Assembly (NCBI GenBank): GCA_902494245.1
Contig: CABUSR010000015.1
Coordinates: 1 to 46,734 of the forward strand
Source of the DNA: an uncultured Collinsella sp.
GTDB lineage: Bacteria > Actinomycetota > Coriobacteriia > Coriobacteriales > Coriobacteriaceae
DNA length: 46,734 bases
Direction: 5' to 3'
A program made the position numbers and the translations under genes. Positions 8,479 to 15,797 of this stretch are shown piece by piece (the stretch's first letter is position 1; each line of letters opens with the position of its first letter). The notes beneath the pieces were generated by a model. It did not search any database. It was not told the DNA's origin and saw only the letters and a program-made list of their open reading frames with translations.

Positions 8479-9120
8479 ATGGTCTCGCGGGTTCTCTACC
8501 GACCGTTTGATACCGAAGACTTCGACGCCATCGCGCTGATTCTGCAACAGCTTTGGCATAACAATTCGGATAACGATGAGTACAACCGCCTTGAGGCCGC
8601 GTGCGACCTCGCCTATTGCCTTTCGTCGTCGACGTTTTCGCAGGTTGCCGTAATCGATGGTCAGGCGCGCGGCATTGCGCTCGCGCGTGCGGGACAGAGC
8701 TCCGGCGCCACCGTCAAGGAACATTGGATGGATACCGAACGCGCGCTGCTATCGCAAATGCGCGAGCTGGAGCCCGATGCCTGCGCCGAGTATCTCTCGT
8801 TTGTGCGCGCAACCATCCGAACCAACAACCGCCTGCTCGAGAGCAGCCCGTTGCCGCACGACAACGAGGTCACGCTGCTTGCCGTAGATCGCGACGTCCA
8901 TGGCCTGGGCGTAGGCTCGGTGTTGCTCGATGCCGCGGTCTCGCACCTGTCCTCGCTTGGAGCGACGAGGGCGCACCTGTACACCGACTCCGACTGCTCG
9001 TGGAAGTTCTACGAGCTGCACGGCTTTAAGCGCACGGCCACGCACCGCGCCAACCGCGAAGAGCGCCGCCACGACATGCCGCGCGAAAGCTTCCTCTACG
9101 AACTCGACCTAACAGCCTAG
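8479..9120 (+). CDS. GNAT-family N-acetyltransferase
   Basis: A 213-aa acetyltransferase of the GNAT superfamily. The core is in the C-terminal half. VTLLAVDRDVHGLGVGSVLL (about 137-156) holds strand 4 and the acetyl-CoA pyrophosphate loop (the family Q/R-x-x-G-x-G/A appears here as HGLGVG). It is followed by ARAHLYTDSDCSWKFYELHGFKR, the usual strand 5 and helix. The N-terminal half (LILQQLW, CDLAYCLSS) is less typical. The acceptor substrate cannot be told. AAAGAGG lies correctly before the ATG. The gene is monocistronic and convergent with the DUF2207 gene. Confidence 0.82.
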   Translation: MVSRVLYRPFDTEDFDAIALILQQLWHNNSDNDEYNRLEAACDLAYCLSSSTFSQVAVIDGQARGIALARAGQSSGATVKEHWMDTERALLSQMRELEPDACAEYLSFVRATIRTNNRLLESSPLPHDNEVTLLAVDRDVHGLGVGSVLLDAAVSHLSSLGATRAHLYTDSDCSWKFYELHGFKRTATHRANREERRHDMPRESFLYELDLTA

Positions 9121-9145
9121 GCCCAGCAGCCATACCTAGTCATTT

Positions 9146-9183
9146 AGGACTGTCCCCAGTGACTAGTCGTTGGGGACAGTCCT
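9146..9183. repeat. palindrome, GGGGACAG family
   Basis: AGGACTGTCCCC and GGGGACAGTCCT are perfect 12-bp inverse complements around AGTGACTAGTCGTT. A half-copy of the same sequence (GACTGTCCC-AA-CGACTAGT) lies at 33049-33069, overlapping the hisE stop. It sits between the convergent GNAT and DUF2207 genes, beside a separate terminator. Confidence 0.7.
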
Positions 9184-9201
9184 CGTAGGTAACGCATAAA
9201 A

Positions 9202-9247
9202 ATGGGATGGGCTTTCCCCGACGGCTGTCGAGAAAAGCCCATCCCAT
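9202..9247. terminator. bidirectional terminator
   Basis: ATGGGATGGGCTTTTC-type arms (9202-9216 and 9231-9247) form a strong stem. It is flanked by A-rich sequence on the left (TAAAA) and AATTTA on the right. It serves the convergent GNAT and DUF2207 genes. Confidence 0.75.
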
Positions 9248-9259
9248 AATTTAGGACCG

Positions 9260-11203
9260 TTAGAACGTTCCGCCGCCGCCTCCGCCGACGCCGCCGCCTC
9301 CGCCGCCCGAGAAGCCGCCACCACCGCCGCCGCTCGAGCTATCGGAACTCGAAGCCAGCTCACGGATGCTCTCGTGATACACATCATCGAACGAATCGAG
9401 CGGGGACTGGTTTCCGTAGTGATGGTAGTACCACCAGTAGCAGGGGTAATTGTCGTAGAAACCGTCGGCCTCGCGCACCTCGGGAGGAACAGCCTCGGCA
9501 AGCTGACGCAGAACTTCCTTCGAAACGCCCAGCGCCGCACCCATCACCAGAAGTTTATTCCACAGGACCAGATCGCCCGGAACGGCTTCCTTTAGGCGCG
9601 TGAAGTCCTCAAGCCAATGCTTAAGCGCCTTGCAGCGAGCCGCCACCTCGGCGCCCTCCGGCGTAAAGCGGCGGAACGTAAGGCCCACGCCAATACCCAC
9701 CAGCACAATCGGCACCGAGATAACCGCGGCGACAATGTTCGCGTGTGCGCCGTCGGTAAAGAAGATGGATCCCGCGGGAACACAGGCGATCAGAATACCA
9801 AGAACCAGGCAAAACACCATTGCGACAATGCCGTCCGAGGCAACGTACTCGCTATCGGCCAGCTTGCCCTTAACGGTGTTCTGATAGTCCTCGAGCTTGT
9901 CGCCCACGGGCGTAGCGTGCTGCTTGACGTAGTGCTGCAGCTCGTCGAACGTGCGCGAGCGATCGCCGTTCTCGTCGGGCTTAGCACCGGCAAAGAAGAC
10001 CTTGAGCACCATGCGGTCAATGCCCTTGGCCGACTTCCAGCCCGCATCACTCACCGTCACGCGATACGTCTGCTCTTCTTTTTCACGCCCCAACAGACCT
10101 TTCTTGGCCTTGGTCACGGTCGCCTGCTCCAGCTTGATCACACGGTCGTCAGTGAGCTTCATGAGCGTGGCGATATATGCCTGATCGGGCACCTCGTTCC
10201 AGCTCATGAGGGCCGAAAGCACGGCGGGATGGTCGGCCGAAGGCACATCGCGGAAATACTCGTCCTGGAAAAGCGGCTTTGGCTTGCGGCGGCGCAGCTT
10301 GAGCACAACGACTGTGCCGGTAAAGGCCACCGCCGCGACAACACTTAGCACGGCAAGTACATTGGCAATCATGCGAGCGTGAGCACGGCGGGCGTTAGCC
10401 TCATCGGCCCATTCCTTCTCTTCGCCCAGGATCGCTGACATGCGCTCTTCGCCCGAGGTGGCAAGCTGCGGCACCCAGTCGCTGGGGAAGGCGATGCGCG
10501 CCTCGGCGAATTCGCCCTGATGCACACAGGGAATGGTATAGGTGACCATGGGTTCGTCCACATCGAGCGACACGTCGCCCGTCAGCGGGCCGTGGCCCCA
10601 TGCGCGGAAGTTATCGCCCTTGACGGCCGCCGTCCCGGCAGCGGCATTTGCGAAGCGCACTTCCATCTCGACGTCATCGGAGTCCGCGGACCAGCCGTCG
10701 CCCACGAATTTCCAATAGAGCTCGGCGGTATCGGCCCAGTTCATAACCGCACCGGTCATGGTGTAGCTCACGTAATAGATCGCGCTGTCGCCGCTCTCGT
10801 GAGGGCTGAACACCTTGATCTTTACGCCGTCACCAGTCTGCTCGACCGTGTAGACGCCAGAGTCACCCTTGTTCGCGCTATCCACTTTGTTAAACGCGGT
10901 GTCCTCTTCCTCGACACTCAGCACGTCGACGCCCGCCGAGCCACCCTGCTGGTTGGAGCCCGTATTGATCTCCCAAAACACGCCGTTGATGTCGTCATCG
11001 AAATCAAACTGGCGTCCCTCGACAACAGTCAGCGATCCATCGGCCTCGACCGTGGCACTGATATAGGTTTGGGTCATGGAATACCCGTCGGCACGTGCAA
11101 CGGCGGGCAACAGCAGCAGCGCGCACGCGACGAGCGCGCAAATGGAAGCAAATCGCGCAAACAGGCAGCGCTGCCGACAAGTATTGGCAACGGGGGCGTT
11201 CAT
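9260..11203 (-). CDS. DUF2207 membrane protein with Gly-rich tail
   Basis: A 647-aa exported membrane protein of the DUF2207 (YciQ-like) family. A signal peptide (about residues 10-38) ends near VARADG. A large extracytoplasmic beta-rich domain follows, containing FDFDDDINGVFWEIN. Next come a transmembrane helix (VVAAVAFTGTVVVL), a cytoplasmic part, two closely spaced helices (IVAMVFCLVLGILIA and IVLVGIGVGLTF), and a tail ending in glycine runs (GGGGGG-V-GGGGGG). The poly-Gly tail is characteristic of the family. An ATG 23 codons further upstream is in frame, but AAAGGA is placed for the ATG at 11203, directly before the signal peptide. Function unknown. Confidence 0.87.
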   Translation of the reverse strand: MNAPVANTCRQRCLFARFASICALVACALLLLPAVARADGYSMTQTYISATVEADGSLTVVEGRQFDFDDDINGVFWEINTGSNQQGGSAGVDVLSVEEEDTAFNKVDSANKGDSGVYTVEQTGDGVKIKVFSPHESGDSAIYYVSYTMTGAVMNWADTAELYWKFVGDGWSADSDDVEMEVRFANAAAGTAAVKGDNFRAWGHGPLTGDVSLDVDEPMVTYTIPCVHQGEFAEARIAFPSDWVPQLATSGEERMSAILGEEKEWADEANARRAHARMIANVLAVLSVVAAVAFTGTVVVLKLRRRKPKPLFQDEYFRDVPSADHPAVLSALMSWNEVPDQAYIATLMKLTDDRVIKLEQATVTKAKKGLLGREKEEQTYRVTVSDAGWKSAKGIDRMVLKVFFAGAKPDENGDRSRTFDELQHYVKQHATPVGDKLEDYQNTVKGKLADSEYVASDGIVAMVFCLVLGILIACVPAGSIFFTDGAHANIVAAVISVPIVLVGIGVGLTFRRFTPEGAEVAARCKALKHWLEDFTRLKEAVPGDLVLWNKLLVMGAALGVSKEVLRQLAEAVPPEVREADGFYDNYPCYWWYYHHYGNQSPLDSFDDVYHESIRELASSSDSSSGGGGGGFSGGGGGGVGGGGGGTF

Positions 11204-11328
11204 AGGCACATCCTTTGTCTGTAAAACCAACAGCGCCATTGTCCCACGTTTGCGGGCACACATGACGAACATCTAGGCGACCGGAGTGCCAAACGGGATG
11301 AAAGTCACGCCCGCACCCCGACACTTGG

Positions 11329-11365
11329 AAAATGACCTATTGGGGACGGAGGAAAACGGATCATT
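11329..11365. repeat. palindromic GGGGACGGAGGAAA repeat, copy 1
   Basis: AATGACC on the left pairs with GGATCATT on the right (one bulge) around TGGGGACGGAGGAAAACG. A nearly identical inverted copy lies at 13989-14021. Confidence 0.7.
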
Positions 11366-11590
11366 GGGCTGAACCGACGGACAGCAACAAATTTGTCGTT
11401 TAGGACGCTCTTTGGCCGAATCCCGCGCCAACAATAGATACCACTTCACAGCTCCGTCACAGGTGTAGCGGCTTTGTGTGGGCGCGGCATGCGCTGATTG
11501 AGCCACCAGTCGAGGGGCATAAAGCAGTTGAGCGAAAACGGTTTGCCCCTTTGCCGTCCGCTCGAGGATCATGTCCCCCTTTTCCGCGGA

Positions 11591-11624
11591 AACCCCGGCA
11601 GTTGCGAAGAGCTGCCGGGGTTTC
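11591..11624 (+). terminator. terminator-like hairpin
   Basis: AACCCCGGCAG (11591-11601) pairs with CTGCCGGGGTT (11612-11622), followed by TCTGTTGT. It is a strong stem 137 bp upstream of gluQ with no gene clearly ending before it. It may serve an unannotated short transcript or shield gluQ from read-through. Confidence 0.55.
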
Positions 11625-11747
11625 TGTTGTCTAAGGTGCCAAGTTGATAGACAGGAATCAAAGCACCGAGCCTGCGGCCCACCATACGCAATGCGGGGCC
11701 TCGACAACTTGCGGACCACAATGACGCCTCCCCATCGCGCCCCGCGC

Positions 11748-11753
11748 TATACT
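11748..11753 (+). promoter_or_regulatory. -10 element of gluQ, leaderless
   Basis: TATACT at 11748-11753 ends 7 nt before the gluQ ATG (11761). Transcription would therefore begin at or within a base of the start codon, giving a leaderless mRNA. No Shine-Dalgarno sequence is present before the ATG. The -35 is weak. Confidence 0.5.
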
Positions 11754-11760
11754 CGTCCGC

Positions 11761-12765
11761 ATGGATATCAACGTACGCAACATAGCAACGCCCGCCGCGG
11801 ACGCGCCAACGACTACTCCCTCTCCCGCACCTGTCGTGGGTCGCTTTGCCCCGTCGCCCTCGGGCCGCATGCACCTGGGCAACGTGTTCAGCTGCCTGTG
11901 CTCGTGGCTTTCGGTCCGCAGCCAGGGCGGCAGCATCGTGTTGCGCATCGAGGACCTGGACGATCGCTGCAAGCGCCCGGAACTTGCCGCTCAATTGATT
12001 GACGATCTGGCCTGGCTAGGGCTTGAGTGGGACGAAGGCCCCTACTACCAGCACGATCGCCTGGATCTGTACGAGAGCGCCTTGCGCCAGCTGCAAGACG
12101 CCGGCCTCACCTACCCCTGCTTTTGTACACGCGCCGAGCTCCACGCCGCGAGCGCGCCGCACGCCAGCGACGGCACGCCCATCTACCGCGGCGCCTGCCG
12201 AGGCCTTTCGGCCGAAGAGGTCGCCCGCCGCAGTGCCCTGCGCGCCCCGGCCACGCGCCTGCGCGTGCCCGACATCGACGACCTCGCTGGCGACGTGATC
12301 GAATTCGTGGACCGCACGTACGGAGCCCAATGCGAGGCGCTCGCCACCGAGTGCGGCGATTTTTTGGTGCGCCGCAGCGACGGCGTTTTTGCCTATCAGC
12401 TAGCCGTGGTGGTCGACGACGCTGCCATGGGCGTCACCGAGGTCGTGCGCGGATGCGACCTGCTGGGCTCCACGCCGCGCCAAGTCTACCTGCAGCATCT
12501 GTTGGGACTTCCCACGCCGCACTACGCGCACATTCCGCTGCTCATGTCGCCGGACGGCCGCCGCCTTTCCAAGCGCGATCGCGATCTGGACCTGGGCGAG
12601 CTCCGCGCCCGCTTTGGCACACCCGAGGCATTGCTGGGCTGGCTCGCCGGTCAAACAGGCATCGCACCGGACACCACACCGCGCTCTGCCGAGCAACTGG
12701 TCGAGCACTTTAGCTGGGACGTCATCCGCGCACACCGGGAGAACATCACCGTAACGGCCGAGTAG
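11761..12765 (+). CDS. gluQ: glutamyl-Q tRNA(Asp) synthetase
   Basis: A 334-aa truncated glutamyl-tRNA synthetase paralogue that glutamylates queuosine at position 34 of tRNA(Asp). Signature I is GRFAPSPSGRMHLGNVFS (the HIGH region, here HLGN). The KMSKS-like loop is LSKRDRDLDL. The zinc-site residues typical of GluQRS are present as CFC, then Y and C in IYRGAC. It lacks the C-terminal anticodon-binding domain of full GluRS, which separates it from gltX and fits the short length. It appears to be transcribed alone from a promoter that would give a leaderless mRNA. Confidence 0.93.
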   Translation: MDINVRNIATPAADAPTTTPSPAPVVGRFAPSPSGRMHLGNVFSCLCSWLSVRSQGGSIVLRIEDLDDRCKRPELAAQLIDDLAWLGLEWDEGPYYQHDRLDLYESALRQLQDAGLTYPCFCTRAELHAASAPHASDGTPIYRGACRGLSAEEVARRSALRAPATRLRVPDIDDLAGDVIEFVDRTYGAQCEALATECGDFLVRRSDGVFAYQLAVVVDDAAMGVTEVVRGCDLLGSTPRQVYLQHLLGLPTPHYAHIPLLMSPDGRRLSKRDRDLDLGELRARFGTPEALLGWLAGQTGIAPDTTPRSAEQLVEHFSWDVIRAHRENITVTAE

Positions 12766-12780
12766 CCAAACGCCTTGCCG

Positions 12781-13506
12781 CTACGCAACATCCCAGGGCT
12801 GGAGTTCGTCGCCCAGGCGAACGATACAGTCGTAGAGCACGGTATGGCGCTCGGCCGGGTTGGCGTCGCGATGAAAATGGCCGTAGTACCAGCGCTTGAA
12901 GTCCAAGCGTTCTTCCAGCTCATCGAAAAATGCCGTAAGCCGATCAATGGCGGGGCAATTCCAGCCGGGTGCCGGATAGAGCGTGGGCGAAAGCATGCGC
13001 GTGGAGCAGGTGTGGGTGATCACGTAGTCGACCTTCCAGCCCACGCTGTCGAGCTTTGTCCGCGCCTCCTCAAAGTTGCGCTCGTCCGGCAGCTCCTGCG
13101 GCCACCAGCTGGAATACGGAATGCGGTATTCCTTATCCACGCTCGTGGCGCCGCCCATGGTAAAAATCGTTGAGCCGTCGAGCTCAAAAATCTCGCCACG
13201 CGCCAGGCGCCGTATGGGAGAAGTGTCCGACAGGCGCTGCGTCAGCCCACCGTGCCACAGCTCCATGGGTCGCTCCGCCCAATGGTCGAAACGCTCGTGG
13301 TTACCGTCGACAAAAAGCACGGTATAGGGGCGCGACTCCAGCCAAGCGATGTCGGCACATTCCTCGGCAGAGAAATCCCACGGAAAGCCAAAGTCGCCCG
13401 CGATAATCAGATAGTCGTCGCCCGTCAGACTATCCCCAAGGTCCCAGTCGCGCAGCTTTTGCATGTCAAGGCCGCCGTGAATATCGCCCGTCACATAGAC
13501 CGTCAT
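12781..13506 (-). CDS. calcineurin-like metallophosphoesterase
   Basis: A 241-aa soluble metallophosphoesterase. The metal-binding motifs appear in order: DIHG (8-11), GDFGFPWD, GNHERFD, THTCST and YGHFH near the C-terminus. They are the five blocks of the calcineurin-like fold with a dinuclear metal centre. The substrate (nucleotide, phosphoprotein or phosphodiester) is not evident. An ATG 12 codons upstream is in frame, but the ATG at 13506 is preceded by AGGGAAGTGGTGAT and begins directly with the first strand, MTVYVTGDIHG. It is convergent with gluQ, whose stop is only 15 bp away. Confidence 0.82.
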   Translation of the reverse strand: MTVYVTGDIHGGLDMQKLRDWDLGDSLTGDDYLIIAGDFGFPWDFSAEECADIAWLESRPYTVLFVDGNHERFDHWAERPMELWHGGLTQRLSDTSPIRRLARGEIFELDGSTIFTMGGATSVDKEYRIPYSSWWPQELPDERNFEEARTKLDSVGWKVDYVITHTCSTRMLSPTLYPAPGWNCPAIDRLTAFFDELEERLDFKRWYYGHFHRDANPAERHTVLYDCIVRLGDELQPWDVA

Positions 13507-13591
13507 CGGATCACCACTTCCCTGCAAGTCGCTAGCCCACATTTTGCACGATCACTAAGCTAGCCGTTCCAGCCCTTCCATCCCTTAGGGC

Positions 13592-13831
13592 TTACTCCTC
13601 GTTCTTCCATCCAAACGGGTCAAACACCCAAAAAATCAGATCGAGCACGCCGCCGGTCATCATGGCACCAGCGAGAGCCATGCAAACACGCAGAGAGCTG
13701 GCGCTTCGGAGCACGTCAAACGGCCCCAGAACAGTCAACAGCGCGACCGCTGCGCCGGCAAGGCACAACGCGAGGCACGGCCCCGCGTCCTTGACGCACT
13801 TCTTTGCGAGATGCTTGGTGTTGTCACTCAT
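13592..13831 (-). CDS. small two-helix membrane protein, unknown function
   Basis: A 79-aa protein with a short basic N-terminus (MSDNTKHLAKK) and two hydrophobic helices (about 15-37 and 46-66), ending FDPFGWKNEE. AAGGAG lies correctly before the ATG at 13831; a further ATG at 13870 lacks a ribosome-binding site. I do not recognise a family. It stands apart from the metallophosphoesterase by about 85 bp and may have its own transcript. Confidence 0.6.
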   Translation of the reverse strand: MSDNTKHLAKKCVKDAGPCLALCLAGAAVALLTVLGPFDVLRSASSLRVCMALAGAMMTGGVLDLIFWVFDPFGWKNEE

Positions 13832-13941
13832 CGATATCGAACTCCTTAGAGGGTCGCTGTTCAGATGCATGCCGCCGCGGCAGAGCAGGGCGGCAAGGTA
13901 AGTGTCACATGTCGTGCGGACACAGCTGAAAGCCCCCGCGC

Positions 13942-13983
13942 AAAAAAACAGCGCGCCGCAGGATTCGTATCACCTGCGGCGCA
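13942..13983 (-). terminator. terminator after the AAA ATPase gene
   Basis: On the minus strand GCGCCGCAGG and CCTGCGGCGC form a perfect 10-bp stem followed by TGTTTTTTT. It lies about 140 bp downstream of the DUF4143 ATPase stop. Confidence 0.8.
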
Positions 13984-13988
13984 CCGAA

Positions 13989-14021
13989 AATGATCCGCTT
14001 TCCTCCGTCCCCAACGGATCA
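13989..14021. repeat. palindromic GGGGACGGAGGAAA repeat, copy 2
   Basis: TGATCCG (13991-13997) and CGGATCA (14015-14021) form the stem around CTTTCCTCCGTCCCCAA. It is an inverted copy of the element at 11329-11365, with 24 of 25 core bases identical. Confidence 0.7.
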
Positions 14022-14118
14022 GCTGAGTTAGTGCCACTTGACGGAAAGGAAGGAGCCGGCGACGTCACGAGCTGCGGAAATGTCGCTAGGCATAGGAAAC
14101 AGACGCGCTCCAAACGCC

Positions 14119-15414
14119 CTAAGCCCCAAGCCTACCCATTAAGAAATCGACTGCAGAAACGATTTTGATGCCGTCAATGTCGGTCGGATGGCTTCCCCGG
14201 CGAACGATGATGATCTTTTCGTAACCGCCGGTGATCTTCTCGAGCGACCTGAGCTCAAATGGACGCAATTCACGCTTGCGCGTCGCCTCCTCGTCAATCG
14301 ACTCCGTGACCTGAATAAACTTACGATCCGAGCCGTCGCCGATCGCAACAAAGTCGATTTCAGCATCTCGAAGATGGCCCGTGAAGACCTGGTATCCGTC
14401 ATAGACAAGGCGATTGTAAACGGCATTTTCGAGAACACGTCCGCTGTCGCTGCCGCGATACCCATCCAAGAAGGCTCGAAGTCCCAGATCCTCAATGTAG
14501 AACTTGCCGCCGGTCTTCAAAATATCCCGACCCTTAATATCAAATCGGCGCGCGTGCGAAAAGATATAGGTCTCCTCAAGGGCGGACACACAAGTGTCCA
14601 CGACACCATGCGAGGATTTCGCCCCGTTCTCCGCCAGCGCTCCAACGATCTTATTAATTGATGTCGGGTTTGAAATGTTATCAGCTAAGTAGGATGTAAC
14701 GCGGTCGAGCACGCCCCTACTCGTCACCGACCGTCTACCCCGACGCGCCTCGCGAGCCAAAATGTCGCGCCCGACGATTGTTTGGTACGTGCTCCAGATA
14801 TAGTCCTTCATTTCCTGCTCCGGCAGCTTTGAAGCAGCGAGAAACGGCAGGCCTCCAAACGTCAGATAGCGGTCAAGAAGATCGTCGAGTGCAACAATAT
14901 CCTCCCGACCAAAAACAGCGAGCCTATTCGTGACGTCAGTCGGGTCAAGAAAGTCGACATATTCCGAAAAAGTGAGCGGATGCATCCGAATCTCGACATA
15001 CCTGCCCGAGATTAAGGTCGCAATCTCTGACGAGAGGAGAAAAGCGTTCGAACCCGTAACGTATATATCGCAGTCCCGGTCGATACGAAGCGCGTTAATC
15101 GCCTTCTCCCATCCGACAACGTCCTGAAGCTCATCGAAGAAGAGATAGCACCTCTTGCCCGCAGGCATCAGGCCGTCCACGTGGCGGTAAAGCTCTCGCC
15201 AATCACGCACGCCCTCCAGCTCAAATGACTCCATCTTAAAGGTCAAAAGACACTCGGATGGAACGCCGTTATCCTCCAGATGTTTCCGCATCATGTCCAG
15301 AAGCGTCGATTTGCCACAGCGGCGCATACCCGTTACGACCTTGATGACATCCGCATCACGAAAGGCGATCAACTTTTCGAGATATCGATTTCTAGGAACC
15401 ATCCGTTTATCCAT
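14119..15414 (-). CDS. AAA ATPase with DUF4143-type C-terminus
   Basis: A 431-aa ATPase of the stand-alone AAA/DUF4143 group. Walker A is GMRRCGKSTLL (about 29-39), Walker B is CYLFFDELQD, and a sensor-like TGSNAFLLS follows. The C-terminal region (about 310-410) has the spaced residues of a PD-(D/E)XK-like fold: RVLENAVYNRLV, AEIDFVA and KFIQVT. The biological role is poorly defined; members are patchily distributed and common in accessory DNA. The start is taken at ATG 15414 behind GGGGCGGGAG; ATG 15402 is an alternative. Two 33-bp palindromes repeat in tandem just upstream. Confidence 0.82.
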   Translation of the reverse strand: MDKRMVPRNRYLEKLIAFRDADVIKVVTGMRRCGKSTLLDMMRKHLEDNGVPSECLLTFKMESFELEGVRDWRELYRHVDGLMPAGKRCYLFFDELQDVVGWEKAINALRIDRDCDIYVTGSNAFLLSSEIATLISGRYVEIRMHPLTFSEYVDFLDPTDVTNRLAVFGREDIVALDDLLDRYLTFGGLPFLAASKLPEQEMKDYIWSTYQTIVGRDILAREARRGRRSVTSRGVLDRVTSYLADNISNPTSINKIVGALAENGAKSSHGVVDTCVSALEETYIFSHARRFDIKGRDILKTGGKFYIEDLGLRAFLDGYRGSDSGRVLENAVYNRLVYDGYQVFTGHLRDAEIDFVAIGDGSDRKFIQVTESIDEEATRKRELRPFELRSLEKITGGYEKIIIVRRGSHPTDIDGIKIVSAVDFLMGRLGA

Positions 15415-15429
15415 CTCCCGCCCCAATCT

Positions 15430-15502
15430 GCAAGTTTTTCTCACAGCATGACAAGAACTTGCGAGTTTTGCAAGTTTTTCTCACAATGCGACAAGAACTT
15501 GC
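15430..15502. promoter_or_regulatory. tandem palindromes upstream of the AAA ATPase
   Basis: Two 33-bp units at 15430-15462 and 15470-15502 repeat with a 40-bp period. Each unit has GCAAGTT at one end and AACTTGC at the other, with the shared interior TTTCTCACA and ACAAG; only a few central bases differ. They begin 16 bp upstream of the ATPase start, within its promoter or leader. They could be paired operators (about four helical turns apart) or RNA hairpins. Confidence 0.7.
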
Positions 15503-15797
15503 ATATCCGTCCGTGGCCATTTGCGGTCGGATTCCGGCGAGGCCATGACAAGCGGCTTGCCACATGGCCGACACGGAGCCATGGCATGCGCGGAATCTTG
15601 GGGGCAGGACTTCTCCCAGCAGCCTATAAGACAAAAACACATACACATAGATAGAGAGAAGCCCAGCAAGACACGGCGCCAAGGCCGCAGCCACAAAACT
15701 TGAGTGGCCGATAGTCTAAAAATCACATACGCCCAAAACACGAACGATCGATCTGTTATCCTGGCGCCAACATAGTCTTTCGAAAGGTTTGCCCAGG
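15503..15797. other. divergent intergenic region
   Basis: Between the DUF4143 ATPase and the helicase. The left part holds the tandem palindromes described separately. Near the right end, TTATCCT at 15758-15764 could be a -10 for the helicase. GAAAGG before the helicase ATG is its ribosome-binding site. No other structure is evident. Confidence 0.4.

Larger units (their letters stand above)
11204..11760. other. 557-bp intergenic region without a convincing gene
   Basis: Divergent region between the DUF2207 gene and gluQ. It holds a palindromic repeat (11329-11365), a strong terminator-like hairpin (11591-11624) and the gluQ promoter. A minus-strand reading frame of 148 codons crosses all of these, but it lacks a recognisable domain and uses codons unlike the neighbours, so I do not call it a gene. 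Confidence 0.5.

Noticed and set aside
11273..11719. 148-codon minus-strand ORF upstream of gluQ
   Set aside because: It runs through a palindromic repeat and a terminator-like hairpin, has no recognisable domain, and its codon use is unlike that of the neighbours.
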